This document shows, one piece after another, positions 24,782-32,120 of a stretch of 64,000 nucleotides of DNA. This stretch comes from CSP1-5 sp964348275 (GTDB lineage Bacteria > Methylomirabilota > Methylomirabilia > Methylomirabilales > CSP1-5), in NCBI GenBank assembly GCA_964348275.1, contig CAYGBT010000010.1, positions 1 to 64,000 of the forward strand, read 5' to 3'. The translations under genes and the position numbers were made by a program. How positions within the stretch are numbered: position 1 is the first letter of the stretch; every line of letters starts with the position of its first letter. The notes beneath the pieces were generated by a model, which searched no databases, had not been told where the DNA came from, and saw only the letters and a list, made by a program, of their open reading frames with translations.

Positions 24782-25735
24782 ATGCAGGGATACATCATCA
24801 AGCGGTTCCTTTTGATGATTCCGACGCTCTTGGGGGTGGCGATCCTCGTCTTCGTCCTGATGCGGGTGGTCCCTGGAGATGTCGTGGAGCTCAGATATAC
24901 CCTCGAGGGGACGGCCGTCTCCGAGGAGCTTTTGGCCAAGGAGCGGGCCCGCCTTGGTCTCGACAAGCCACTCGTGCAGCAGTTTGGGGAATGGATGTGG
25001 GGAATTGTCCGGCTCGACTTTGGGAAGTCGATGTGGACGGAGAACCCCGTCACGGAGGAGATCGCGCTGCGTCTCCACCTGAGCCTGCAGGTAGCCATCA
25101 TGGCGACGATCTTTGCCACGCTCCTGTCCGTCCCCCTCGGGATCCTGGCGGCCCTGAGACAAGATACCTGGGTCGATTACGCCATCCGAGTTTTCAGCAT
25201 TGCTGGATTGGCCATGCCCTCCTTCTGGTTGGGAATCCTGATCATCCTCGGCCTGCTGATCTTCTTTCGGTGGATCCCACCGATGTTCTTTACCCCGATA
25301 TGGGTGGATCCGTGGGCGAATCTATCACAGCTGATCTGGCCGGCCGTTGCGGTTGGGTACCGCTATTCCGCCGTCGCCACCCGGATGACCCGTTCCTCCA
25401 CCCTCGAGGTCCTGCGCGAGGATTACATCCGCACGGCCCGGGCTAAAGGGCTGTGGGAGAAGGTGGTCATTGTCCGTCACGCCATGAAGAATGCCATGCT
25501 CCCGGTCATCACGGTGCTCGGCCTCGAATTTGCGTTCTTGGTGGGGGGCCTCGTGGTGACCGAGCAGGTCTTCAACCTGAACGGGCTCGGAATGCTCTTT
25601 GTGGAGTCGGTGGCGCGGCGGGATTACACTATGACTCAAGCCCTGGTGGTGCTGGTCGGGTTTACCTTTATTGTGGTGAACTTTTTTGTGGATCTCATGT
25701 ACGCGTGGTTCGATCCCCGGATCCGGTATCGGTAG
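24782..25735 (+). CDS. ABC transporter permease, DppB type
   Basis: A 317-residue inner-membrane permease with six membrane helices. The N-terminus YIIKRFLLMIPTLLGVAILVFVLMRVVPGD and the cytosolic EAA loop (EVLREDYIRTARAKGLWEKVVIVRHAMKNAMLPVITVLG) are those of the DppB/OppB family. It pairs with the next gene to form the transmembrane pore. The ribosome site is weak and there is a 90-base gap after the binding protein. Confidence 0.93.
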   Translation: MQGYIIKRFLLMIPTLLGVAILVFVLMRVVPGDVVELRYTLEGTAVSEELLAKERARLGLDKPLVQQFGEWMWGIVRLDFGKSMWTENPVTEEIALRLHLSLQVAIMATIFATLLSVPLGILAALRQDTWVDYAIRVFSIAGLAMPSFWLGILIILGLLIFFRWIPPMFFTPIWVDPWANLSQLIWPAVAVGYRYSAVATRMTRSSTLEVLREDYIRTARAKGLWEKVVIVRHAMKNAMLPVITVLGLEFAFLVGGLVVTEQVFNLNGLGMLFVESVARRDYTMTQALVVLVGFTFIVVNFFVDLMYAWFDPRIRYR

Positions 25736-25747
25736 CAGGGGTGAAAA

Positions 25748-26659
25748 ATGAGCACGACACCGTCCCAGTTGGATACCGCGCTCCCCCGGATCGAAGTATC
25801 TCGCGCGGGTCCACCAAAGTGGATCGTGGCGGTCCTCCGGTTTGTTCGAAAGAAGCCGCTTGGGACTGCGGGTGCTGTCGTGATCGTCGTCATGGTCACT
25901 GGAGCGCTCTTTGCCGAGGTGCTGGCCCCCTTCGATCCCCTGGACACCGATTATGCCGCCATGCTACGCCCCCCCAGTGCTCAACACTGGCTGGGGACCG
26001 ATACCTTCGGACGCGATATTCTGAGCCGGATTATCTACGGCTCCCGGACGGCCCTCCTGGTCGGGTTTGGGGCGTCGTTCCTGGGCGCGACTGTTGGGGC
26101 TGTCATCGGCGTCGCGAGCGCCTATTTCGGGGGAAAGGTTGACCTGTTTGTCCAGCGGCTCATCGATGTCGTGATGTCCTTCCCGATCATCGTGCTCGCT
26201 TTGGCGGTGGTGGCTGTCCTCGGCTCCGGCATCGTGAATCTGGTCCTCGCCATTGCCATTCCCTTTATGCCCCGGATTGCGCGGGTCGTCCGTTCCAGCG
26301 CCCTGGCGATCCGCGAGACCCCGTATGTGGACGCGGCGCGGGCGATGGGCTTTAGCCACATGCGGATCATCTTTCGCCACATGCTGCCGAATGTTGTTGC
26401 CCCCTACCTCATCATGCTTACGGCCTTTCTGGGCCAGGCCATCCTCCTGGAGGCCTCGCTGAGCTTCCTCGGCCTCGGCGTGACCGAGCCGACGCCTGCG
26501 TGGGGTCTGATGCTGAAGGGGGCGGCCGTGGAGTTTGCGGAGCGAGCGCCGTGGATGGGGATCTTCCCCGGGCTCGCGATCAGCGCCGCCGTCTTCGGTT
26601 TCAATCTGTTTGGCGACTCCCTCCGGGACGTGCTCGACCCGAAACTCCGCACCTCCTGA
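25748..26659 (+). CDS. ABC transporter permease, DppC type
   Basis: A 303-residue permease with six membrane helices. The pattern HWLGTDTFGRDILSRIIYGSRTALLVG is the DppC/OppC signature and the EAA loop reads YVDAARAMGFSHMRIIFRHMLPNVVAPYLI. It has AGGGG upstream of its ATG and follows the DppB gene by 12 bases. No ATPase (DppD/DppF) gene follows; the unit is cut by the RAYT element, so the transporter must share ATPases encoded elsewhere or has lost them. Confidence 0.93.
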   Translation: MSTTPSQLDTALPRIEVSRAGPPKWIVAVLRFVRKKPLGTAGAVVIVVMVTGALFAEVLAPFDPLDTDYAAMLRPPSAQHWLGTDTFGRDILSRIIYGSRTALLVGFGASFLGATVGAVIGVASAYFGGKVDLFVQRLIDVVMSFPIIVLALAVVAVLGSGIVNLVLAIAIPFMPRIARVVRSSALAIRETPYVDAARAMGFSHMRIIFRHMLPNVVAPYLIMLTAFLGQAILLEASLSFLGLGVTEPTPAWGLMLKGAAVEFAERAPWMGIFPGLAISAAVFGFNLFGDSLRDVLDPKLRTS

Positions 26660-26675
26660 GGCACTTCCAGACTGC

Positions 26676-26754
26676 GGGGGAAAAAAGGGGGGAAAAAGGG
26701 GATAAGAGGGGGAAAAAGGGGATAAGTTCAATTATCTGTAAGTTCAATTATCTG
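26676..26754. repeat. Left flank of the RAYT element: G/A-rich repeats plus a tandem 16-mer
   Basis: Runs of the type GGGGGAAAAAAGGGG and GGGGAAAAAGGGGATAAG repeat three times, then TAAGTTCAATTATCTG occurs twice in perfect tandem (26723-26738, 26739-26754). GGGATAAGT here mirrors ACTTATCCCC on the right flank. Confidence 0.7.
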
Positions 26755-26783
26755 TTGACGTAACCAAGGCCTTCTAATACCGT
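26755..26783 (+). promoter_or_regulatory. Promoter of the RAYT transposase
   Basis: TTGACG at 26755-26760, 17 bases, TACCGT at 26778-26783, with the ATG only six bases after the -10, so translation may start on a leaderless or near-leaderless message. Confidence 0.45.
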
Positions 26784-26789
26784 CCTCAT

Positions 26790-27476
26790 ATGCCTCGTAC
26801 GGCCCGTACCGCTCCTGGTGGCGTGATCTTCCATGTGCTCAACCGTGCCAATGCGCGGATTCGGATCTTTGACGACGCCTCCGATTATCAGGCGTTCGAA
26901 TGGCTATTGGCCGAGACGGTGGTGCGGGTGCCGATGCATCTCCTGGCCTACTGCATCATGCCAAACCACTGGCATTTGGTAGTCAGGCCCGAGCGGGACG
27001 GACAGCTCGGGAGATTCATGCAGCGACTGACCACCACGCATGCGCGCCGATGGCATCGGACCCGGGGAAGCGTCGGGAGCGGACACCTCTATCAGGGTAC
27101 GTACAAATCATTCCCCGTTCAGGATGACGAGCACTTTCTCACGGTGTGCCGGTACGTGGAGCAGAACGCCCTGCGGGCGGGCTTGGTCGAGCGGGCGGAG
27201 GACTGGCGATGGTCGAGCCTCTGGGCGCGGCTCCAAGGAGAGGCCGTTCAACAGAAGCCGATGCTGTCGATATGGCCAGTGCCCCTCCCGGACGATTGGC
27301 TTGCATTGCTGAACGAGTCCCTATCATCGAAGGGGCTCGAGACCTTGAGGCTGTCGGTTCGGCGAGGCCGGCCGTACGGCAACGAGGCTTGGCAACAACG
27401 GATGGCTAAACGTCTGGGCTTGGAGTCTGCCTTCCGCCCCCGGGGTCGTCCCGGTAAAGAAGGGCGCGGTCAATAA
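26790..27476 (+). CDS. REP-associated tyrosine transposase (RAYT, Y1 family)
   Basis: A 228-residue transposase of the IS200/IS605-like Y1 family that handles REP palindromes. It starts MPRTARTAPGGVIFHVLNRAN, typical of RAYT. It has the HUH pair in CIMPNHWHLVV (residues about 57-65) and the catalytic Tyr in VCRYVEQNALRAGLV (about 118); the RWSSL motif follows. All catalytic residues are present, so it could be active. RAYTs cut single-stranded DNA at REP hairpins and are usually resident rather than mobile. The G/A-rich inverted repeats on both sides are the likely recognition sequences. Confidence 0.92.
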   Translation: MPRTARTAPGGVIFHVLNRANARIRIFDDASDYQAFEWLLAETVVRVPMHLLAYCIMPNHWHLVVRPERDGQLGRFMQRLTTTHARRWHRTRGSVGSGHLYQGTYKSFPVQDDEHFLTVCRYVEQNALRAGLVERAEDWRWSSLWARLQGEAVQQKPMLSIWPVPLPDDWLALLNESLSSKGLETLRLSVRRGRPYGNEAWQQRMAKRLGLESAFRPRGRPGKEGRGQ

Positions 27477-27477
27477 T

Positions 27478-27527
27478 GTACTTATCCCCTTTTCCCCCTT
27501 CCCCTTTTCCCCCTTTTCCCCTTCGTA
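27478..27527. repeat. Right flank of the RAYT element: C/T-rich inverted copy
   Basis: GTACTTATCCCC followed by alternating CCCC and TTTT runs, the inverted counterpart of the left flank. It also lies between two convergent genes and could help end transcription. Confidence 0.65.
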
Positions 27528-27567
27528 CCTAGGCCCTCGGATGCCAGTGCAGATGAGACTTCATCAG

Positions 27568-28755
27568 CTACTCGTTGCCCCGACGATTTGGGGCCCCCTT
27601 CTTGCTCTTTCCCGCTTCCACCAAACGGCTGCCCAGAAGGTTCAGCTTGAATCTCCTCACCGTGTCAGGCGTCACAACCTCTCCCCTCGGGCTCCGGAAG
27701 TAAAGCGCGTCGAACGGACACTGCACGATGCACGCACCACACTGCACGCATTGCTCCGCCTTCGGTAGAGTCGCCAACTGCTGACGGTGGTCCACCTCGA
27801 AGACGTCCGTGGGGCACACCTGTTCACAGAAGCCGGCTCCCTTGCATCGCTCCGTGTCTAGACCGATCCGAAACCGGCGGTCTTCGTGCAAGCCACTCTT
27901 GTAAACCGGAGTGCTCCCCATCAGGTCCAGACTCAAAACCAGGACTACGACCAGGGAGCTCAGGCCCCAACGGAAAATCAGCGCCCAGGAAAAATAGCCG
28001 GCCAGGACTTCATAGCCAACGAGACCAAGCAGGAAGAACAACCATAGGAGCAGCGGAATGCGTCGCTGACCGAAGTCGAAAAAAACGACGCCGACGCTCT
28101 TCCCTGTGCTACGGAGGCGTCCTTCGTAGAGGGGAAAGCTCAGGAAGATGAGAAGGGACAACCCCCAGACCAGACCCACAAGCGGGAGCACTCCCTCCCT
28201 CCAAAGTGGAAAGACGACGAGCGCACCAACAAGGGAAATTGGAAACGCCCAGGCGACGGCCATCTCGAGCCGCTGCGGCCACGGGAAACTCACCGTGCGC
28301 ATTTCTACGGTTTTCTCGAGACCGCCACTCACGAAGGCGGGAATCGCAGCCGCGTAGACCGGTCCCCAGATGACCCTCCACCCGGCCTTCTTATGGATGA
28401 CCTTGCCGTCAATGCCCGTTGCGGCGAGTTGCGGCAGGATCACGTGCCGGTGGTCCACGAGGTCTTCGATACCACTCGTCTTCAGGATCGAGACGACGTC
28501 GTGATTAGTCAATAGCCCCCCCGTCGCTGCACACCACACGTTGTGTCCGCGGCTGTTGGCAACGAGTAAGTATGTATCGATCCCTTCGAGGGCGCGCTTG
28601 ACGCGTTCCACCGTGAGTCGGAAGTTGCAGGTGAGTAGGACCGGCGAATTACGGCCAGGGTTTCCGATCTTGACGAGACCCGTCTTACATGGAAACGGGA
28701 GAACACGGAGCAGGGTTTGGAGGACATTCACCCAAACGAAACTGAGATGCCTCAC
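27568..28755 (-). CDS. HgcAB-like fusion protein (corrinoid domain + membrane domain + ferredoxin)
   Basis: A 395-residue protein. Residues 35-165 resemble the corrinoid-binding domain of the mercury methylation protein HgcA: SPVLLTCNFRLTVERVKRAL, the cap-helix motif HNVWCAATGG with C75 (HgcA has NVWCAAGK), then HRHVILPQLAATGIDG and WRVIWGPVYAAAIPAFV. Four to five membrane helices follow (about 165-290). The C-terminus (302-353) is a ferredoxin like HgcB: CKGAGFCEQVCP, in which Ala replaces the second Cys, and CVQCGACIVQCP, which is complete. This matches what is called the HgcAB-like fusion family, whose role is unproved and which should not be assumed to methylate mercury. The Cys and cap helix suggest that a methyl-corrinoid is used. 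It overlaps the cpaM-type gene by four bases. Confidence 0.85.
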   Translation of the reverse strand: MRHLSFVWVNVLQTLLRVLPFPCKTGLVKIGNPGRNSPVLLTCNFRLTVERVKRALEGIDTYLLVANSRGHNVWCAATGGLLTNHDVVSILKTSGIEDLVDHRHVILPQLAATGIDGKVIHKKAGWRVIWGPVYAAAIPAFVSGGLEKTVEMRTVSFPWPQRLEMAVAWAFPISLVGALVVFPLWREGVLPLVGLVWGLSLLIFLSFPLYEGRLRSTGKSVGVVFFDFGQRRIPLLLWLFFLLGLVGYEVLAGYFSWALIFRWGLSSLVVVLVLSLDLMGSTPVYKSGLHEDRRFRIGLDTERCKGAGFCEQVCPTDVFEVDHRQQLATLPKAEQCVQCGACIVQCPFDALYFRSPRGEVVTPDTVRRFKLNLLGSRLVEAGKSKKGAPNRRGNE

Positions 28756-29420
28756 AGTGCTACTCCAGCGGGCTCTTGCGCCACGATTTCGATAAAGCTG
28801 CGCAGTGTGCTCCAGTTGACCGATAGGATCGTTAGACCTGCGTTGGTCAGTCTATCCGGCAACTCCGCGATGGGATGCGTCGTTTGTTGAGTGATGATGT
28901 ACGTAAGGGCCGCCAGAGGCACCTTGACCAACGACTGAACCACCCGGGTGGCAACGCTTCGAGGCTTGACCTCATCTGCGACGAGCAGAAGGCCTCCGGG
29001 CCTCAGGATTCGCCCCACCTGCTTAAGGGCGTACGCGAGCTCATCCTCGCTTAACTCAGAGAAGCAGAGGCCGCTCATCACTGCGTCGTAGCTCTGCGGC
29101 TCCTCGCCGTCCAGCTCGGCGACGCCCATTTCTACGAGGTCGACGCGTTCCGCAAGGCCCGCCTCCCTCGCCCGCTGGGCAGCGATCTCGAGCATCTGGG
29201 AGTTGACATCTATCCCTTTCACCTTCGCGCCACGTCGGGCGGCTCGGAGCGTCAACGCGCCGGTGCCGCAGCCGAGATCCAGCACTCGCTGCCCGTGCTC
29301 AACGTGGCCCGCAAGGCGATCGTACGCTCTCTCAAGGCGCCCGAGCGTGAGGAGGCGGATGCCGAGATCGTATCGGCCTGGGCTGGATTCTAGGATTCGC
29401 ATCAGGACGTACGTGCTCAT
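28752..29420 (-). CDS. SAM methyltransferase next to the HgcAB-like gene (CpaM type)
   Basis: A 222-residue class I methyltransferase. Motif I is VLDLGCGTGALTLRAARRG (about residues 45-63), the acidic motif is VKGIDVNSQML, and motifs II/III are YDAVMSGLCFSEL and LRPGGLLLVADEV. The N-terminus STYVLMRILESSPGRYDLGIRLLTLGRL is the one I recall for the 'corrinoid protein-associated methyltransferase' CpaM, a constant neighbour of HgcAB-like fusion genes. It may charge the corrinoid or modify the product; this is inference. I start at the ATG at 29420; the open frame to 29450 begins with a TTG. Translation is coupled to the HgcAB-like gene by a four-base overlap. Confidence 0.85.
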   Translation of the reverse strand: MSTYVLMRILESSPGRYDLGIRLLTLGRLERAYDRLAGHVEHGQRVLDLGCGTGALTLRAARRGAKVKGIDVNSQMLEIAAQRAREAGLAERVDLVEMGVAELDGEEPQSYDAVMSGLCFSELSEDELAYALKQVGRILRPGGLLLVADEVKPRSVATRVVQSLVKVPLAALTYIITQQTTHPIAELPDRLTNAGLTILSVNWSTLRSFIEIVAQEPAGVAL

Positions 29421-30230
29421 CTCGGGATCCGTTCTGCTGGTACCAACCAACGCGCCTAGGTATCGCTAAATGCTCATTGACACTAAGGTAAATCAGCAAG
29501 CCGGGTGCCATCGGAAGGAGGGTTCTCCTACCAAGATCTAATTCCCGAATTCTTAAGCAAAAGAGCGGCCAGAGAGGGACGAAAAGAGGCAAATCCTCCG
29601 GGCCAACTGAGACACGGGTGCCTCAGCGCGGTCAGGGATACTACTCCCGAGAAACTGGGGAGCTAGGCACAAGCCCCCTGCATTCACCTGGGACAATCGT
29701 GTCCCCAGGTCACGAGGTTGTCCCAGGGGAGAGGGCCTAACTTTGCCGTCAGCAGCGCACGCGATCTTGGGACACCCGGGGGTGAATTGAGGCGGATAGG
29801 TAACCTGAGGACTGATAGACTTCTACTCCGATTCCATCCCCGATTCCCCTCTGCAGGGATCGATTATTGCCTAACCGTGGCCGGCTTCAGGGGCCTGGGG
29901 CAATCCCCCTGGTTGCGGGCAGGCCTTCAAACGCCCTGGCAGATTACTACCACAAATCAACTACAAATCAACAGTGGGAGGTGTGCTGATTTGCGCATTG
30001 CTGGACGCAGCGGTGACCTGCTGATTGGTAATTCAGATGCAGCCTTCCGAACCCAAGAAAAACGGCTTGTTACAGGACGCTGCTACCAGAGTGCTACCAG
30101 CATGACCTCTACCCGGTGCTCACCCAACCCAAAGGCTGACTAACATCTCTAGGAGTTTCCCAGCACCGAAACCCTTGCCCTTGACACCCCTGCCACATGA
30201 GGGGACATTTGAGGTCATCTCAGGTTTTGC
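29421..30230. other. 800-base intergenic region with small repeats and inverted repeats
   Basis: No credible gene. It contains two interleaved inverted repeats (ACCTGGGACA / TGTCCCCAGGT and GGGACAA / TTGTCCC) around 29686-29735, a tandem ACAAATCAAC at 29952-29972 and a double TGCTACCAG at 30081-30100. Composition is patchy. It may be a scar of lost genes or an unrecognised RNA; I cannot assign it. Confidence 0.4.
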
Positions 30231-30386
30231 ATGGATGGAGCCGTGGTGAAGAAAAACTGTAACACTAGGAAACGGCAGCCCTCGCGGCGTCATGCTGCAG
30301 GGGCTTTTCTGTTGGGCGCAGTGATCTGGCTCTTGCTGCTCAACCCTGCCGTGGCCAACCTTGACGCTTTGCCCCTTTTCCGATAG
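30231..30386 (+). pseudogene. Small ORF: orphan leader of a secreted-protein family
   Basis: A 51-residue frame: a basic segment KRQPSRRHAAGA, a hydrophobic run FLLGAVIWLLLLNPAVA and a short tail ending PLFR. The leader is clearly related to the one at the left window edge (35 of 40 bases match between 30276-30315 and the complement of 39-78), but here the frame ends just after the signal peptide. It is most simply a truncated family member. It could alternatively be a genuine tiny secreted or membrane peptide. Its last codons overlap the lapA promoter. Confidence 0.5.
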
Positions 30387-30389
30387 CAT
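30361..30389 (+). promoter_or_regulatory. Promoter of the lapA-lipoprotein-mla genes
   Basis: TTGACG at 30361-30366, 17 bases, TAGCAT at 30384-30389; the same -10 as at 52145. It is about 50 bases before the LapA-like start. Confidence 0.55.
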
Positions 30390-30441
30390 ACCACCGCGTT
30401 TCAGCGTTTTCTTTTCAGAATACTCATCGGTGGGTCGTGTC

Positions 30442-30735
30442 ATGACGCAGTTTTACTTCATGGTGGCCTTATTGTTGGCGACACTGGTGGCGATCTTTGC
30501 CGTCCAGAATGCCGAGGAGGTTACGGTCCGCTTCCTCGTGTGGACATTCCAGACCTCGGTGGTCATCGTAATCCTCGTGTCCGCAGGCATGGGGGCTTTG
30601 TTGGCCGCCCTCATCAGCCTTCCGCAGACCATCAAGGCAAGGCGTCGACTCAGGCAGAGCGAAAGGAAACTCGAGCGTCTGGCCGTGGAGCTTGGCGGAC
30701 CGGAAGGGTGGGGGGCGCCTCACGAGGAGAAATAA
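30442..30735 (+). CDS. LapA-domain (DUF1049) membrane protein
   Basis: A 97-residue protein with two membrane helices: FYFMVALLLATLVAIFAVQNAEEVTVRFLVW, where the FAVQNAxxVxVxFL motif is that of LapA/YciS, and TSVVIVILVSAGMGALLAALI, then a basic coiled-coil tail. In E. coli the homologue (LapA) helps control LPS assembly with LapB. No LapB is next to it. ATG at 30442; a GTG four codons earlier is an alternative. Confidence 0.85.
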   Translation: MTQFYFMVALLLATLVAIFAVQNAEEVTVRFLVWTFQTSVVIVILVSAGMGALLAALISLPQTIKARRRLRQSERKLERLAVELGGPEGWGAPHEEK

Positions 30736-30783
30736 AAGGAGTCGGGTGAGTCAGGTCGCTACCAGCTCCATCGAGATCCGCGG

Positions 30784-31317
30784 ATGATCCGGTGTGGTTC
30801 CGGGTTGGGCACTGCTGTTGCCGGGGTGGGCTTCGTTTGCGTTCTGCTGGCCGGGTGTGCCACTACCGGACGAACCCTGGATGGTTTCTACGTAAACGAG
30901 GCGAAGGCTTTTCGGGTCCGGCTCCCTCAAGACGGGTGGCTGGTCATGGAATCGCCTCCTGGGGCCGACCTGGCCGTTCGGGATACGCGATCTGATGCGC
31001 GCATGGCGGTCTCGGCCAGTTGTCCCGGCCGAGAGACGGGTCCACTGCCTGCCCTGGTCCAGCATCTCTTGTTCGGGCTCCGTGACGTGGAACGCCTGCG
31101 ACAAGAGCGCATCATGGTGGACGGGGCGGTCGGGATTGACGCGGTGATCAAAGCGAGGTGGGAGGGGACGCCCGTCCAGATCCGGAGTGTCGTGATCCGG
31201 CGGAAGGGATGCCTCTACGATCTCCTCTTTGTTGCGCCCCCAGAAACGTTTAGGGCCCGGAGCGCCGATTTTGACGCCTTCCTCGAAGGGTGGCAGTTTC
31301 TGTTGGAGGGGCCGTGA
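30784..31317 (+). CDS. Lipoprotein of unknown function in the mla operon
   Basis: A 177-residue protein with a lipoprotein signal: hydrophobic GTAVAGVGFVCVLLAGC with the lipobox LAGC at about residue 24. The mature part has no motif I recognise, but its opening GFYVNEAKAFRVRLPQDGWLV and closing ADFDAFLEGWQFL resemble small lipoproteins often found beside MlaE genes. Its stop overlaps the GTG of mlaE (GTGA), so it belongs to this unit and may assist phospholipid traffic at the envelope. Confidence 0.7.
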   Translation: MIRCGSGLGTAVAGVGFVCVLLAGCATTGRTLDGFYVNEAKAFRVRLPQDGWLVMESPPGADLAVRDTRSDARMAVSASCPGRETGPLPALVQHLLFGLRDVERLRQERIMVDGAVGIDAVIKARWEGTPVQIRSVVIRRKGCLYDLLFVAPPETFRARSADFDAFLEGWQFLLEGP

Positions 31318-32120
31318 GGCGTGCTGATGTCACACATCGCTTCTTCCTGATGCTCGGCGGCAGGGCCACCGAGTTGCTCGGGCAGCTCGGTGACGTGGCC
31401 ATACTGGCCGGCCGGACCTTTTACCAGGCGCTGAAGCCCCCCTACGAGATTCGGAGCCTGATTGTTCAGATGGACCACATTGGGGTCAAGTCGATCTCGA
31501 TCTGTGGCATTGCGGCCGTCTTCACCGGTCTTGTCCTCGCGCTGCAGACCACGTACGGGCTCGCCCGCTTTGGGGCCAAGGCCTACGTCGGGATCGTGGT
31601 TTCCCTGTCGATGGTGCGGGAGCTCGGGCCAGTGCTCACCGCCCTATTGGTGGGGGGACGGGTGGGATCTGGGATTACCGCCGAGCTCGGTGCCATGACG
31701 GTGACCGAGCAGATCGATGCCATGCGAGCCATGGGGGCGAATCACATCAAGAAGCTGGTGGTCCCCCGCGTTTTGAGCGCCATGCTGGTACTGCCCCTGC
31801 TCACGGTCATGGCCGATGCGTTGGGGATCTTCGGAGGCATGGTGATCTCCCAATACGAGTTTCACGTGGACTCGCATCTGTACATGAGCACCATTTGGCG
31901 GAATCTCGCGCTGGCGGATCTCTTGAGTGGCCTGGGCAAGACGGTCGTCTTCGGCTTCCTCATTGGAATCATTGGTTGCTACAATGGCCTGGAGGTCTCG
32001 GGGGGGACCGAGGGTCTGGGGCGGGCGACCACGGCGACGGTCGTGACGTCGGCGATCCTCGTCCTGATCTCCGATTTCTTCCTGACCAAGTTCTTTTGGT
32101 GGCTGGAGATGCTTGCCTGA
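31314..32120 (+). CDS. mlaE: MlaE-type ABC permease (phospholipid transport)
   Basis: A 268-residue permease of the MlaE/YrbE family. EMRSL-type entry (EIRSLIVQMDHIGVKSI), VFTGLVLALQTTYGLARFGA, SMVRELGPVLTALLVGGRVGSGITAELGAMTVTEQIDAM and SDFFLTKFFW are the conserved blocks. In the inner membrane it works with the MlaF ATPase and the MlaD MCE ring to move phospholipids between membranes. The start is the GTG at 31314 (GGAGGGG upstream), sharing GTGA with the lipoprotein stop; a longer frame from 31290 would overlap more and lacks a site. It is coupled to mlaF by TGATG. Confidence 0.93.
   Translation: MRRADVTHRFFLMLGGRATELLGQLGDVAILAGRTFYQALKPPYEIRSLIVQMDHIGVKSISICGIAAVFTGLVLALQTTYGLARFGAKAYVGIVVSLSMVRELGPVLTALLVGGRVGSGITAELGAMTVTEQIDAMRAMGANHIKKLVVPRVLSAMLVLPLLTVMADALGIFGGMVISQYEFHVDSHLYMSTIWRNLALADLLSGLGKTVVFGFLIGIIGCYNGLEVSGGTEGLGRATTATVVTSAILVLISDFFLTKFFWWLEMLA

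Larger units (their letters stand above)
26676..27530 (+). mobile_element. RAYT transposase element with inverted G/A-rich ends
   Basis: A single Y1 transposase gene lies between inverted repeats: GGGGAAAAAGGGGATAAGT-type units on the left and their complement (ACTTATCCCCTTTTCCCCC-type) on the right at 27478-27527. It sits between the peptide ABC permease genes and the HgcAB-like gene. The exact ends cannot be fixed by eye. Confidence 0.6.

Noticed and set aside
27568..28755. Calling this gene hgcA and predicting mercury methylation
   Set aside because: The motif after NVWCAA is changed, the ferredoxin is fused and altered, and the partner is a CpaM-type methyltransferase. These mark the HgcAB-like group, not proven methylators.
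29450..29760. A cobalamin riboswitch upstream of the HgcAB-like/CpaM genes
   Set aside because: It would suit a corrinoid protein, but I could not find the conserved B12-box sequence on the minus strand.
29718..30143. A 141-codon open frame in the large gap
   Set aside because: No ribosome site, no family pattern, uneven composition, and it spans small repeats. I leave it as intergenic.
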